Below, piece by piece: positions 1-9,500 of a stretch of 64,000 nt of DNA. The position numbers and the translations under genes were made by a program. Location of the stretch: positions 5,950,001 to 6,014,000 of the forward strand of contig NZ_CP116257.1 of NCBI RefSeq assembly GCF_027947595.1, read 5' to 3'. Below the pieces are notes generated by a model. That model saw only the letters and a list, made by a program, of their open reading frames with translations, had not been told where the DNA came from and did not search any database. Each line of letters begins with the position of its first letter. Positions within the stretch are counted from its first letter, which is position 1. This DNA is from Streptomyces lienomycini (GTDB lineage: Bacteria > Actinomycetota > Actinomycetes > Streptomycetales > Streptomycetaceae).

Positions 1-550
1 GCGTCACCCGCTCGATACTGCCGTGAAGACCAAACACCAAACCGGCCGCAAAGTCGACAAGTCGCTTCGCATCTGTGTCATCCATCTCAGTGAGATTCAT
101 GATCACCGGCGTGCCCTCACGGAAGTGTTCCCCGATGGTACGGGCCTCGTTGTAGGTCCGGGGGTGAAGTGTGGTGATCCGGTAGGGCTCTCGTTCGGAC
201 ACGACCTTGGGCATGATGACCGGTGCGCTCTTTTCCAGGCTTGCGCGTTCTTGTGTGATGGACGCCACGGGCGCGATACGCGCCGGGCGACCCGATTCCG
301 CCCCCAGCGAAGCGGAACGGGGCACCGGCTCGCGCTGCGCGGGCGGTTGTACGACTCGTACCTCTTCGTCCCTTTGGGGCTGATGCGAGCCGTGCGGCTG
401 GTGCACCGGCTCGTGGCGCCGGTGGTCCCGCTCGGGCTCGGGGTCGAGTTCGGGTTCGAAGTCGTCGTCGGGGTCGAACCCCCGGCCGTCGTACCCATCG
501 TCCTCCACGAGGCCGAGGTAGACCGCCATCTTGCGCATCGCGCCGGCCAT
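1..550 (-). CDS. sepF: Cell division protein SepF, C-terminal end cut by window edge
   Basis: SepF bundles FtsZ filaments and tethers the Z ring to the membrane, standing in for FtsA, which actinobacteria lack. The reading frame starts at an ATG with an upstream GGAGG-like site and runs off the left edge after about 183 codons; the family in Streptomyces is about 210 residues. The N-terminus resembles the short amphipathic membrane-targeting helix of SepF ([18 protein letters not shown]). A long acidic and Pro/Gln-rich linker follows, then from about residue 120 the conserved SepF core with [20 protein letters not shown] and [22 protein letters not shown]. It follows ftsZ, pgeF and the yggS-like gene on the same strand, the usual actinobacterial order. 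Confidence 0.95.
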   Translation of the reverse strand, partial: MAGAMRKMAVYLGLVEDDGYDGRGFDPDDDFEPELDPEPERDHRRHEPVHQPHGSHQPQRDEEVRVVQPPAQREPVPRSASLGAESGRPARIAPVASITQERASLEKSAPVIMPKVVSEREPYRITTLHPRTYNEARTIGEHFREGTPVIMNLTEMDDTDAKRLVDFAAGLVFGLHGSIERVT

Positions 551-622
551 GCTCTGAGTCCTCCGCTCTGTGGTGGATCTGCTGACGACTCCAAGTGCCT
601 GCGATCCACGAGGTCGTTGCGT

Positions 623-636
623 CCGCCTTTCGGCGG
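623..636 (-). terminator. Small GNRA-tetraloop hairpin between yggS-like gene and sepF
   Basis: On the minus strand the sequence reads CCGCC-GAAA-GGCGG, a perfect 5-bp stem closed by a GAAA tetraloop. It lies in the 128-bp gap after the yggS-like stop codon. It could attenuate read-through into sepF or be an RNA processing or structural element. There is no U-tract, so terminator activity is uncertain. Confidence 0.3.
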
Positions 637-678
637 TAATGACCATATTTTCTGCTGTGGTCCGACTTCTTGGCGACG

Positions 679-1398
679 TTACCCGAGCACGGGACGGACT
701 CCGAGTACCGCAGTGCCGACGCGTACATGTGTCGCTCCGGCGGCCACGGCCTGTTCGAGGTCCGCACTCATCCCCGCGGAGACCATGTTCGCAGCCGGAT
801 GGGTCCGGCGCACGCGGGTCGACCATTCCATGAGGTGCTCGAACGCCGCCCGTTGGTGTCCCGCGTACTCGCCGGTGAGCGGCGCGACGGTCATCAGGCC
901 GTCGAACCGCAGCCCGTCCGATCCGGCGACCAGGTCGGCCAACTCTTCGATTCCGGCGGGTGCGACACCGCCCCGCTCCCCCCGTCCGCCCTCTCCCGCG
1001 TCGAGCGCGACCTGGAGGAGGCAGCCCACCTCGCGGCCGGCCCGTACGGCCTCCCTGGACAGGGCGGTGACGAGTCTGGCCCGGTCGACGGACTGCACGA
1101 CATCCGCGTAACCCACCACGGATCGCACTTTGTTGGTCTGCAACTGGCCGACGAAATGCCACGAAAGCGGCAGATCCGAGCATGCCGCGGCTTTGGGGGC
1201 CGCGTCCTGGTCGCGGTTCTCCGCGACGTGGCGGACCCCGAGTTCCGAGAGAATGCGCACATCGTCCGCGGGGTAGGTCTTGGTGACCACGATGAGGGTC
1301 ACCTCCTCCCGGGGGCGGCCCGCCGCCGCGCAGGCGGCGGTGATGCGCTCTTCCACTGTCGCCAGGTTCGCGGCGAGTTCCTGCTTACGGTCCGTCAT
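679..1398 (-). CDS. YggS/YlmE/PLPBP-family pyridoxal-phosphate homeostasis protein
   Basis: This 239-residue protein is a single-domain PLP-binding TIM-barrel of the YggS/PROSC family, which buffers pyridoxal 5'-phosphate rather than catalysing a known reaction. The PLP lysine is expected at Lys40 in VVTKTYPA. Other family signatures are [32 protein letters not shown] and [22 protein letters not shown] near the C-terminus. The start is an ATG, six bases after the pgeF stop, so the two are almost certainly cotranscribed. This gene between ftsZ and sepF is the conserved Gram-positive arrangement (ylmD-ylmE-sepF). Confidence 0.93.
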   Translation of the reverse strand: MTDRKQELAANLATVEERITAACAAAGRPREEVTLIVVTKTYPADDVRILSELGVRHVAENRDQDAAPKAAACSDLPLSWHFVGQLQTNKVRSVVGYADVVQSVDRARLVTALSREAVRAGREVGCLLQVALDAGEGGRGERGGVAPAGIEELADLVAGSDGLRFDGLMTVAPLTGEYAGHQRAAFEHLMEWSTRVRRTHPAANMVSAGMSADLEQAVAAGATHVRVGTAVLGVRPVLG

Positions 1399-1404
1399 GC
1401 CCCA

Positions 1405-2133
1405 TCAGTCCAGCCAGACATAGCCCGCGAGCCGCCCGGTGGTGCGGTCGCGTCGGTACGAGAAGTGGTCCGCCGACTCCCGGGTGCACACCGGCGACTG
1501 CGCCCGGTCGCGCACCCCGAGGCGCTCGAGTTGCGCGTGCACTCCGGCGCTCACGTCGAGAGCCGGCGTGCCCCAACTCGTGTCGGCGTACGCGTCCGGC
1601 TCGACGGCGGCCACCTCGGCGCGCATCTCCTCGGGCACCTCGTAGCACCGGCCGCACACGGCGGGTCCGGTGCGGGCGACGATGCGGGCGGGGTCCGCGC
1701 CGAGTTCGGTCATGGCCCCTACAGCGGCGGGGACGACCCCGGCGACCAGTCCCGGTCGGCCCGCGTGGGCCGCGGCGGCGACGCCTGCGACCGGGTCGGC
1801 GAGGAGGACGGGCACGCAGTCGGCGGTGAGGACGGCGAGAGGGAGACCGCGTTCGGCGGTGACGACGGCGTCGACCCGCGGGACCGGCCGCTCCCCCCAG
1901 GGCGCGTCGACCACGGCGACGTCGGCGCCGTGCACCTGGTTCATCCAGACCACCCGGGCCGGGTCGACGCCCAGCGACTTGGCCGCCAGCTCCCGGTTGG
2001 CCGTGACGGCGCCGGGGTCGTCACCGACGGCGCCGCCGAGGTTGAGCTCCTCGTACGGAACGGCGCTCACTCCGCCCCACCGGTCGGTGAAGCCGAAGTG
2101 CGCGCCGTTCACGGTGTCGCGCTGTCCTATCAC
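1405..2133 (-). CDS. pgeF: Peptidoglycan editing factor PgeF (YlmD / multicopper-oxidase-like laccase domain)
   Basis: Member of the DUF152/YfiH/YlmD family. E. coli PgeF removes misincorporated L-Ser from peptidoglycan stem peptides; relatives bind zinc or copper and were once called polyphenol oxidases. The 242-residue product has the family's metal-ligand segments: [17 protein letters not shown] and [10 protein letters not shown], and a late [12 protein letters not shown] segment. It begins with GTG overlapping the ftsZ stop (GTGA), implying translational coupling to ftsZ. The stop is six bases from the yggS-like start. Confidence 0.9.
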   Translation of the reverse strand: MIGQRDTVNGAHFGFTDRWGGVSAVPYEELNLGGAVGDDPGAVTANRELAAKSLGVDPARVVWMNQVHGADVAVVDAPWGERPVPRVDAVVTAERGLPLAVLTADCVPVLLADPVAGVAAAAHAGRPGLVAGVVPAAVGAMTELGADPARIVARTGPAVCGRCYEVPEEMRAEVAAVEPDAYADTSWGTPALDVSAGVHAQLERLGVRDRAQSPVCTRESADHFSYRRDRTTGRLAGYVWLD

Positions 2134-3332
2134 TTCAGGAAGTCCGGCACGTCCAGTTCCTCGGCGGCGCTGTCCGAGTAGGTCCGCGACGGCGGGACCG
2201 GCGGCGGGGAGACCGGCGGGAGGTCGACGACCGGCTCCGGCGCGGGCACCTGCTCCGGCTCCTCCTTCGGCTTGACGCTGCCGAGCGAGCCGAAGGACGG
2301 CCGGCTCTCGGACGGCCGGGCCGGGGTGGGCTCCTCGCGCTTGGCCGAGGACGACCCGAGGACGTTGTCCCGCTTGGACGGCGGCTGGCCCCCGTCGAAG
2401 CCGGCCGCGATCACGGTGACCCGCACCTCGTCGCCGAGGGCGTCGTCGATGACCGCGCCGAAGATGATGTTGGCCTCGGGGTGGGCGGCCTCGCTGACCA
2501 GTTGGGCGGCCTCGTTGATCTCGAACAGGCCGAGGTCGGAGCCGCCGGAGATGGAGAGCAGGACCCCGCGGGCGCCGTCGATGGACGCCTCGAGCAGCGG
2601 GGAGGAGATCGCCATCTCGGCCGCGGCCACCGCGCGGTCGTCGCCGCGGGCCGAGCCGATACCCATGAGCGCCGAACCGGCCTCGGACATGACCGACTTC
2701 ACGTCGGCGAAGTCCAGGTTGATCAGGCCGGGGGTGGTGATGAGGTCGGTGATGCCCTGCACACCGGACAGCAGCACCTGGTCGGCGGACTTGAACGCGT
2801 CGAGCACGCTGACCTGGCGGTCCGAGATGGACAGCAGCCGGTCGTTGGGGATGACGATGAGGGTGTCGACCTCTTCGCGGAGTTCCGCGATGCCGTCCTC
2901 GGCCTGGTTGGCCCGGCGCCGTCCCTCGAAGGTGAACGGGCGGGTGACCACGCCGATGGTGAGGGCGCCCAGCGAGCGGGCGATGTTGGCCACGACGGGT
3001 GCGCCGCCGGTGCCGGTGCCGCCGCCCTCACCGGCGGTCACGAAGACCATGTCGGCCCCCTTGAGGACCTCCTCGATCTCCTCGCGGTGGTCCTCGGCGG
3101 CCTTGCGGCCGACGGCCGGGTTGGCTCCGGCGCCGAGTCCGCGGGTGAGTTCGCGGCCGACGTCGAGCTTGACGTCGGCGTCGCTCATCAACAGCGCCTG
3201 CGCGTCGGTGTTGATGGCGATGAACTCGACGCCCTTGAGACCGACCTCGATCATCCGGTTGATGGCATTGACACCACCGCCGCCGACACCGATGACTTTG
3301 ATGACTGCGAGGTAGTTCTGCGGTGCTGCCAC
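2130..3332 (-). CDS. ftsZ: Cell division protein FtsZ
   Basis: The bacterial tubulin homologue that polymerises with GTP to form the Z ring and, in Streptomyces, the sporulation septal ladders. The 400-residue product has the nucleotide-binding GVGGGGVNA at about residues 16-23, the tubulin signature GGGTGTGG at 103-110, and the T7 loop [12 protein letters not shown] Pro/Glu-rich variable linker runs from about 315, and the C-terminal conserved peptide DVPDFLK binds SepF and other partners. The start is GTG preceded by GAGGCGAGAGG. Its own 288-bp upstream region holds a promoter and an inverted repeat, so it need not rely on read-through from ftsQ. Confidence 0.99.
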   Translation of the reverse strand: MAAPQNYLAVIKVIGVGGGGVNAINRMIEVGLKGVEFIAINTDAQALLMSDADVKLDVGRELTRGLGAGANPAVGRKAAEDHREEIEEVLKGADMVFVTAGEGGGTGTGGAPVVANIARSLGALTIGVVTRPFTFEGRRRANQAEDGIAELREEVDTLIVIPNDRLLSISDRQVSVLDAFKSADQVLLSGVQGITDLITTPGLINLDFADVKSVMSEAGSALMGIGSARGDDRAVAAAEMAISSPLLEASIDGARGVLLSISGGSDLGLFEINEAAQLVSEAAHPEANIIFGAVIDDALGDEVRVTVIAAGFDGGQPPSKRDNVLGSSSAKREEPTPARPSESRPSFGSLGSVKPKEEPEQVPAPEPVVDLPPVSPPPVPPSRTYSDSAAEELDVPDFLK

Positions 3333-3439
3333 GTCGAAGGCCTCTCGCCTCGAGTTACGTGTCGCCCGACCGCCGAAGCACTGATGCCCCCGCGACCCGA
3401 CGACTGATGCCGATTGGGACGGTCCGTAGCGCCGACCCG

Positions 3440-3464
3440 AACCCTAACGCTGAAGTTTAGGGTT
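3440..3464. promoter_or_regulatory. Perfect 8+8 inverted repeat in the ftsZ promoter region
   Basis: AACCCTAA at 3440-3447 and TTAGGGTT at 3457-3464 form a perfect inverted repeat with a 9-base spacer, about 110-130 bp upstream of the ftsZ start. On the minus strand a GACAC motif (3471-3475), the core recognised by WhiA, lies just upstream of it. A TAAACT-like -10 hexamer falls at the repeat. This looks like an operator or a developmentally controlled promoter; the regulator is not identifiable from sequence alone. Confidence 0.5.
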
Positions 3465-3500
3465 ACCAGTGTGTCTGTTCCTTGGACTCTTCCGAACAGG

Positions 3501-3530
3501 ACACTAAGTCGACAAGTGGCGCACGTTCAA
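3501..3530 (-). promoter_or_regulatory. Putative vegetative (HrdB-type) ftsZ promoter
   Basis: On the minus strand TTGAAC (3530-3525) is followed after exactly 18 bases by TAGTGT (3506-3501), close to the Streptomyces housekeeping consensus. The predicted start point is around 3494, giving a leader of about 160 nt before the ftsZ GTG. A GACAC motif on the plus strand (3500-3504) overlaps the -10 element. Confidence 0.55.
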
Positions 3531-3620
3531 CGAACACGCCGAACCTCCCGTTTTTCTTTTCACCCTATGTGATCAGCCGTAGCGCTGCCCAACCAGGGTG
3601 CTGGCCTGCACGTATACCCG

Positions 3621-4415
3621 TCAACTCCCGGATGACGCCGGGGCGGTGGGAACACTCACGTCGAAGTGCCGCGCGTCGGGCGTCGCTTTCATCAGCGCGG
3701 TCAGCGCGCGCGCCTTGTCCACACCCTGTTCACCGCTTCCCCACGAGACGGTCCGCCCGCCGCTCAACTCCAGCGAGATGTCGTCGTAGGAACGGACCTT
3801 GACGAGCCGTGCGTCCCGGGCCACCTCGTCCGGGAGCCGGCCTGCCACCCGCACCGCCTCGCGCACCAGGCGGTCCTCGTCGAAGCGGCGCAGGCTCGCC
3901 GCGGCGGATCCGGAACGAGCCGGTTCCAATTCGAGCGCGGGCACGCCTTTCGGGGCCTTGGAAACCGTGGCGAAACGGACGCCTTCATCGTCCACTTCCA
4001 CGAACTTTCCGCCCTTTTGCACAATCAGGACGGGAGTACGCTCCGTCACTTTCAGCCCGATTCCGTGCGGCCAGGAACGCTCCACGTCGACCTCGTCAAT
4101 GCGCGGCAGTTTCCGGCGCAGTCGGGCCTCGACCGCCTCGGTGTCGACGGAAACCAGCGGGTCCCCGACGGGCACGTCGGCGGCCTCGCGCACCTGCTCG
4201 GGCGTCAGGACCCGGGTTCCGGAGACGGACACGTCTTCCAGGCGCGTCCAGGCCGAGCCGTAGAGCACCCAGACGGTTCCGCCCGCGACCAGTACGAGCG
4301 CGACGGCGAGGATGATGATCGTACGAAGGCGCGGCGGGCGGAACCGGCGTGCCCGGGGCGGGCCGGACGACTCCTGCTGGCGTGCACCGCGTTCGGCGGT
4401 GGTCGGTCCGGCCAC
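3621..4415 (-). CDS. ftsQ: Cell division protein FtsQ (DivIB)
   Basis: Bitopic membrane protein that links early and late divisome components and recruits FtsL and the wall synthase. I start it at GTG 4415, preceded by GGCAGGGGAGC, giving 264 residues; the open frame extends far upstream but only as a shadow of murG. The layout is a basic Pro/Arg-rich cytoplasmic tail (about 1-30), one transmembrane helix (about 31-52, IIILAVALVLVAGGTVWVLY), a POTRA domain beginning at LEDVSVSGTRVLTPEQV, and the FtsQ/DivIB domain. It lies 26 bp after murG on the same strand. Confidence 0.95.
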   Translation of the reverse strand: MAGPTTAERGARQQESSGPPRARRFRPPRLRTIIILAVALVLVAGGTVWVLYGSAWTRLEDVSVSGTRVLTPEQVREAADVPVGDPLVSVDTEAVEARLRRKLPRIDEVDVERSWPHGIGLKVTERTPVLIVQKGGKFVEVDDEGVRFATVSKAPKGVPALELEPARSGSAAASLRRFDEDRLVREAVRVAGRLPDEVARDARLVKVRSYDDISLELSGGRTVSWGSGEQGVDKARALTALMKATPDARHFDVSVPTAPASSGS

Positions 4416-4441
4416 GCTCCCCTGCCTTCCGTCAGACGTGT

Positions 4442-5536
4442 CTAGCGGCGCGCACGGGCGGCGATCGCCTCGTACACCATGCCGACGAGGAGGTCGTCGG
4501 CGTCCCGGCGGCCGAACTCGGCGGCGGCGCGGGACATCTCGTACAGCCGGTGCGGGTCGGCGAGTACGGGCAGGACGTTCTGCTGGAGCCACTCGGGCGT
4601 GAGTTCCGCGTCGTCGACCAGCAGTCCGCCGCCGGCCTTGACCACCGGCTGGGCGTTGAGCCGCTGTTCGCCGTTGCCGATGGGCAGCGGGACGTAGGCG
4701 GCCGGGAGCCCGACGGCGGAGAGTTCGGCGACGGTCATCGCGCCCGCGCGGCAGAGCATCATGTCGGCGGCGGCGTACGCGAGGTCCATCCGGTCCAGAT
4801 AACTTACCGGGATGTACGGGGGCATTCCCGGCATCTGGTGGACCTGCGGCAGTTCGTTCTTGGGTCCGACCGCGTGCAGGATCTGGATGCCGGCCTGCTG
4901 GAGCCAGGGCGCGACCTGCTGGACCACCTCGTTGAGGCGGCGGGCGCCCTGCGAACCGCCGGTGACCAGCAGCGTCGGCAGGTTGGGGTCGAGCCCGAAC
5001 AGCGCGCGGGCCTCGGGACGGGCGGCGGCGCGGTCCAGCGTGGCGATGGAGCGGCGCAGCGGGATGCCGATGTAGCGGGAGTCGCGCAGCTTGCTGTCGG
5101 GGGTGGAGACGGCGACCTGCGCGGCGTAGCGCGAGCCGATCTTGTTGGCCAGGCCGGGGCGGGCGTTGGCCTCGTGGACGACGATCGGCACGCCGAGCCG
5201 CTTGGCCGCGAGGTAGGCGGGCAGCGCCACGTAGCCGCCGAAACCGGCCACGGCGTCCGCCTTGGTGCGCTCCAGGATCTGCTCGGCCGCCTTGATGGTG
5301 CCGCGCAGCCGGCCCGGGACGGTGATCAGCTCGGGGGTGGGCTTGCGTGGCAGCGGTACGGCCGGGATCAGCGCCAGCTCGTAACCGCGCTCGGGTACGA
5401 GGCGGGTCTCGAGGCCGCGTTCCGTGCCCAGCGCCGTGATCCCCACGGTGGGATCCTGCCTGCGCAGGGCGTCCGCGAGGGCGAGCGCGGGCTCGATGTG
5501 GCCCGCGGTTCCTCCGCCGGCGAGTACGACATGCAC
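4442..5536 (-). CDS. murG: UDP-N-acetylglucosamine--lipid I N-acetylglucosaminyltransferase MurG
   Basis: Transfers GlcNAc from UDP-GlcNAc to lipid I to make lipid II at the inner face of the membrane. The 364-residue product has the GT28 fold: N-terminal [18 protein letters not shown] glycine-rich loop, [12 protein letters not shown], the inter-domain [13 protein letters not shown] loop, and the donor-site [26 protein letters not shown] segment. The start is GTG 5536. It begins six bases after the ftsW stop, indicating tight coupling in the dcw operon. Confidence 0.98.
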   Translation of the reverse strand: MHVVLAGGGTAGHIEPALALADALRRQDPTVGITALGTERGLETRLVPERGYELALIPAVPLPRKPTPELITVPGRLRGTIKAAEQILERTKADAVAGFGGYVALPAYLAAKRLGVPIVVHEANARPGLANKIGSRYAAQVAVSTPDSKLRDSRYIGIPLRRSIATLDRAAARPEARALFGLDPNLPTLLVTGGSQGARRLNEVVQQVAPWLQQAGIQILHAVGPKNELPQVHQMPGMPPYIPVSYLDRMDLAYAAADMMLCRAGAMTVAELSAVGLPAAYVPLPIGNGEQRLNAQPVVKAGGGLLVDDAELTPEWLQQNVLPVLADPHRLYEMSRAAAEFGRRDADDLLVGMVYEAIAARARR

Positions 5537-5542
5537 CGAAAT

Positions 5543-6913
5543 TCACCGCTCTCCGGACGAACGCGCCGCCGAGGCACGCCGTCGCATCGTGTTCCAACTC
5601 CGGGGGCTCCGCTTGGGCGCGGGTCCCCTGGCTCCCCGCTTTCTACCAAAGCGAGGTTGCCGCAGCGCAAGCGCCGCCCGCGCACCGGGTTCGTCACGCG
5701 CGAAGGCGATCAGCAGACCGACGGCGAACATGGTCGGCAACAGGGCGGAACCCCCGTAGGAGAACAGCGGGAGGGGGACACCGGCGATCGGCAGCAGCCC
5801 GAGGACCGCACCGATGTTGATCACGGCCTGGGCCGTGATCCAGGTGGTCACGCCTCCCGCGGCATACCTCACGAAGGGGTCCTCCGTGCGTCCGGCCACG
5901 CGGATACCCGCATAGCCTAGAGCCGCGAAGAGGGCGAGCACCGACAGCGTCCCCGCCAGGCCCAGTTCCTCACCGGTGACGGCGAAGATGAAGTCGGTGT
6001 GCGCTTCCGGGAGTTGCCCCCATTTCTCCACACTGGCACCGAGTCCGGAACCGAACAGTCCGCCGGAGGCCAGGGCGTAGATGCCGTGCACGGCCTGCCA
6101 GCAGGAGTCGCCGGGGCCGGGGTCGGTGGCGCCGAGGCAGTTGAGGCGGGCCATGCGGTTGGGGCTGGTCTTGATGAGGATGAAGCCGAGCAGCACGGCG
6201 ATGGACAGTACGCCCGCGAAGAGCCGGGTGGGGGCGCCGGCCAGCCACAGCAGTCCGAACAGGACCGCCGTCAGGATGATCGCGGTGCCCATGTCGCCGC
6301 CGATCATGATGAGTCCGAGCAGCATGAACGCGGCGGGCACCAGCGGCACCAGCATGTGCTTCCACTGCGCCAGCAGCTTCTTGTCCTGCTTGCGGGCGAG
6401 CAGGTCCGCGCCCCACAGCACCAGGGCGAGCTTGCCGAACTCGCTGGGCTGGATCTGGAAGGAGCCGCCCAGCGCGATCCAGTTCTGGTTGCCGTTGACC
6501 GCGACTCCTATCCCCGGCACCTGCACGAGGATCATCAGGAAGACGGCACCCGCGAGGATCGGGTAGGCCAGCGCCCGGTGCAGTTTGACCGGCATCTTCA
6601 TGGCGGCGACGAGGAGGCCGACGCCGATGAGCGCCGCGAGCGCCTGCTTGCGGAAGAAGTACGAGCCGGGCAGCGACAGCTGGAGCGCGGTGATCTGGGA
6701 GGCCGAGTAGACCATCACCAGGCCGAGCACGGTGATCAGCGCGCTGCCGCCGCAGATCAGGTAGTAGGCGGTCAGCGGCCGGTCCCAGGCGCGGCGCAGG
6801 CGCAGGTACAGGCGGAGCACCGGGTTCTCGTGGGGCGGCCCCGGCGTGGTGGGTCGCTTGACGGCCCGCTGTACGGGCGGACGTCCGGTGCGGCTCTGCG
6901 GGCTACCGGGCAA
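5543..6913 (-). CDS. ftsW: Septal peptidoglycan glycosyltransferase FtsW (SEDS family)
   Basis: SEDS polymerase that works with the class B PBP FtsI to make septal glycan strands. The 456-residue protein has a basic cytoplasmic tail (about 1-50), about ten transmembrane helices, the conserved PSEFGKLALVLW region, the extracellular WQAVHGIYALASGGLFGSGLGAS segment and EAHTDFIFAVTGEELG. It ends with a basic C-terminal tail. The start is TTG 6913 with GGAGG five bases upstream; no better start is evident. It lies 77 bp after murD. Confidence 0.97.
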   Translation of the reverse strand: MPGSPQSRTGRPPVQRAVKRPTTPGPPHENPVLRLYLRLRRAWDRPLTAYYLICGGSALITVLGLVMVYSASQITALQLSLPGSYFFRKQALAALIGVGLLVAAMKMPVKLHRALAYPILAGAVFLMILVQVPGIGVAVNGNQNWIALGGSFQIQPSEFGKLALVLWGADLLARKQDKKLLAQWKHMLVPLVPAAFMLLGLIMIGGDMGTAIILTAVLFGLLWLAGAPTRLFAGVLSIAVLLGFILIKTSPNRMARLNCLGATDPGPGDSCWQAVHGIYALASGGLFGSGLGASVEKWGQLPEAHTDFIFAVTGEELGLAGTLSVLALFAALGYAGIRVAGRTEDPFVRYAAGGVTTWITAQAVINIGAVLGLLPIAGVPLPLFSYGGSALLPTMFAVGLLIAFARDEPGARAALALRQPRFGRKRGARGPAPKRSPRSWNTMRRRASAARSSGER

Positions 6914-6990
6914 CGCTGCCTCCGCTGTACGTCGGCATGGACCGTCCCACGCGTCCTCCCGAGTTCACCCGGCGCGGGAGCGCGGCCGGG

Positions 6991-8409
6991 TCAGGCGCCG
7001 AGTTCGCGAACGGCCTGCGCGAACGCGTCACCGCGCTGGTTGTAGTTGGTGAACATGTCCATGGAAGCGCAGGCCGGGGCCAGCAGCACCGTGTCTCCGG
7101 GCCGGGCGAGTCGCCGGGCCTCCCGGACGGCCTGGAGCATCGCACCAGTGTCGGTCCGGTCGAGGTCGACGACGGGTACTTCGGGGGCGTGTCGCGCCAG
7201 GGCTTCGCGGATCAGTGCGCGGTCGGCGCCGATGAGGACGGCGCCCCGCAGCCGCTTCGCCGCGCCCGTGACCAGTTCGTCGAAGGTGGCGCCCTTGGCC
7301 AGTCCGCCGGCGATCCACACGATCGACTCGTAGGCCGCCAAGGAGGCCTCGGTGGCGTGGGTGTTGGTGGCCTTGGAGTCGTCCACGTAGGCCACGCCGT
7401 CCACGTCGGCGACGTGCGCGATGCGGTGGGCGTCCGGGGTGAAGGCGCGCAGCCCGTCCCGGACGGCGCCGGCGGAGACGCCGAAGGCGCGGGCGAGTCC
7501 GGCGGCGGCAAGGGCGTTGGCGATGTTGTGCGGGGCCGGCGGGTCGACGTCCGAGACCTCGGCGAGTTCCTGGGCGTTCTTCTGCCGGTCCTCGACGAAG
7601 GCGCGGTCGACCAGGAGGCCCTCCACGACGCCGAGTTGGGAGGGCCCGGGCGTGCCGAGAGTGAAGCCGACGGCCCGGCAGCCGTCCTCGACGTCGGCGG
7701 CACGGACCAGGTCCTCGGTGGCCCGGTCGGCGACGTTGTAGACGCACGCGACGCGATTGCCCTCGTAGATACGGCCCTTGTCGGCGGCGTAGGCCTCCAT
7801 GGAGCCGTGCCAGTCGAGGTGGTCGGGGGCGAGGTTGAGCACGGCGGCGGAGTGGGCGCGCAGGGAGGGGGCCCAGTGGAGCTGGTAGCTGGACAGTTCC
7901 ACCGCGAGGACGTCGTACTCGGTGTCGCCGGTGACCGCGTCCAGGAGGGAGACGCCGATGTTGCCGACGGCGGCGGTGCGCAGACCGGCCGCCTTCAGGA
8001 TCGACGCGAGCATCTGGACGGTGGTGGTCTTGCCGTTGGTGCCGGTGACGGCCAGCCACGGCGCGGAGTCGGGTCCGCGCAGGCGCCAGGCCAGTTCCAC
8101 GTCGCCCCAGACCGGGACGCCGGCCTGCTCGGCCGCCGTGAACAGGGGCTTGGTGGGCTTCCAGCCGGGCGCCGTGACGATCAGCTCGGTGCCTTCGGGC
8201 AGGGTGTCGCCGTCGCCGAGGCGCACGGAGACGCCGAGCGCCTCCAGCTCCGCCGCCTGGGCGCGGGAGCGCTCGTCGTCGCCGTCGTTGACGACCGTGA
8301 CGTGCGCGCCGAGCCCGTGCAGCACCTTGGCCGCCGGGACGCCGGAGACGCCGAGTCCGGCGACGGTGACGTGCTTGCCGGTGAATTCCGAAGGCACCGA
8401 GGAGGTCAC
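6991..8409 (-). CDS. murD: UDP-N-acetylmuramoyl-L-alanine--D-glutamate ligase MurD
   Basis: Cytoplasmic ATP-dependent ligase that adds D-Glu to UDP-MurNAc-L-Ala. I choose GTG 8409 because it overlaps the mraY stop as GTGA (472 residues); an in-frame ATG at 8424 would add five residues. Visible elements are the N-terminal Rossmann [13 protein letters not shown], the Walker-type GTNGKTTT at about 123-130, [32 protein letters not shown] and the C-terminal [22 protein letters not shown]. Length is typical for the family. Confidence 0.97.
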   Translation of the reverse strand: MTSSVPSEFTGKHVTVAGLGVSGVPAAKVLHGLGAHVTVVNDGDDERSRAQAAELEALGVSVRLGDGDTLPEGTELIVTAPGWKPTKPLFTAAEQAGVPVWGDVELAWRLRGPDSAPWLAVTGTNGKTTTVQMLASILKAAGLRTAAVGNIGVSLLDAVTGDTEYDVLAVELSSYQLHWAPSLRAHSAAVLNLAPDHLDWHGSMEAYAADKGRIYEGNRVACVYNVADRATEDLVRAADVEDGCRAVGFTLGTPGPSQLGVVEGLLVDRAFVEDRQKNAQELAEVSDVDPPAPHNIANALAAAGLARAFGVSAGAVRDGLRAFTPDAHRIAHVADVDGVAYVDDSKATNTHATEASLAAYESIVWIAGGLAKGATFDELVTGAAKRLRGAVLIGADRALIREALARHAPEVPVVDLDRTDTGAMLQAVREARRLARPGDTVLLAPACASMDMFTNYNQRGDAFAQAVRELGA

Positions 8410-9500
8410 TTGTCCGCTGCCCATCCCGCGTAGAAGAGGCCGAGTCCGACGATCACGCAGATGCCCTGGATGATCCAGAAGCGGACCACGACAAGGACTT
8501 CGGACCAGCCTTTGAGTTCGAAGTGGTGCTGGAGTGGCGCCATCCGGAAGACCCGCTTGCCGGTGAGGCGGAAGGAGCCGACCTGGATGACCACCGACAT
8601 GGTGATCAGGACGAACAGGCCGCCGAGGATGGCCATCAGCAGTTCGGTGCGCGAGCAGATCGCCAGACCCGCGAGCACACCGCCGAGGGCGAGCGAACCG
8701 GTGTCGCCCATGAAGATCTTGGCCGGCGAGGTGTTCCACCACAGGAAGCCGAGGCAGGAGCCCATCAGGGCGGACGCGACCACCGCGAGGTCGAGCGGGT
8801 CTCTCACCTCGTAGCAGGCGCCCGGGTTGGTCAGGGTCAGCGCGTTGGCGCAGGACTCCTGGAACTGCCAGACGCCGATGAAGGTGTAGGCGCCGAAGAC
8901 CAGGACGGAGGCGCCGGTGGCCAGGCCGTCCAGGCCGTCGGTGAGGTTCACGCCGTTCGACATGGCGAGGATCATGAACAGCGCCCAGACCACGAACAGC
9001 ACCGGGCCGATGGTCCAGCCGAAGTCGGTGATGAACGACAGCTTCGTGGACGCCGGGGTGTTGCCCCGGTTGTCCGCGAACTGCAGCGCGAGCACGGCGA
9101 AAGCGATGCCGACGGTCAGCTGGCCGATCATCTTCGCCCTGGCCCGCAGGCCCAGCGAACGCCGCTTGACGATCTTGATGTAGTCGTCGAGGAAGCCGAC
9201 CAGGCCCATGCCCACCATCAGGCCGAGCACCAGCAGACCGGAGAAGGTCGGCCCCGCGTCGATGTCCGGGTCCAGGTAGCCGGTGATGCCCTTGGCCAGG
9301 AAGTACGCGGCGACCGTGGCGAAGATGAAGGCGATGCCGCCCATGGTCGGCGTACCGCGCTTGCTGGCGTGCTCGCGCGGTCCGTCGTCGCGGATGTACT
9401 GGCCGTAGCCCTTGCGGGCCAGGAGCTTGATCAGCAGCGGGGTGCCGACCAGCGTCAGGAAGAGGCCAATGACTCCCGCGAACAGGATCTGCTTCATCAT
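8406..9500 (-). CDS. mraY: Phospho-N-acetylmuramoyl-pentapeptide-transferase MraY
   Basis: Integral membrane enzyme that transfers phospho-MurNAc-pentapeptide to undecaprenyl phosphate, forming lipid I. The 364-residue, ten-helix protein shows the family signatures: KRGTPTMGG near residue 50, the aspartate pair in [34 protein letters not shown] and the cytoplasmic loop [21 protein letters not shown] at the start overlaps the murF stop (ATGA), and its own stop overlaps murD. The three genes are therefore translationally chained. Confidence 0.99.
   Translation of the reverse strand: MMKQILFAGVIGLFLTLVGTPLLIKLLARKGYGQYIRDDGPREHASKRGTPTMGGIAFIFATVAAYFLAKGITGYLDPDIDAGPTFSGLLVLGLMVGMGLVGFLDDYIKIVKRRSLGLRARAKMIGQLTVGIAFAVLALQFADNRGNTPASTKLSFITDFGWTIGPVLFVVWALFMILAMSNGVNLTDGLDGLATGASVLVFGAYTFIGVWQFQESCANALTLTNPGACYEVRDPLDLAVVASALMGSCLGFLWWNTSPAKIFMGDTGSLALGGVLAGLAICSRTELLMAILGGLFVLITMSVVIQVGSFRLTGKRVFRMAPLQHHFELKGWSEVLVVVRFWIIQGICVIVGLGLFYAGWAADK

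Noticed and set aside
670..2181. 503-codon plus-strand frame opposite pgeF and the yggS-like gene
   Set aside because: Both opposite-strand genes have convincing family motifs; this frame has none and no ribosome-binding site.
3621..5597. 658-codon minus-strand frame as one large protein
   Set aside because: Only the last ~264 codons are ftsQ; the rest is an antisense or out-of-frame shadow of murG with Arg/Pro-rich composition and no motifs.
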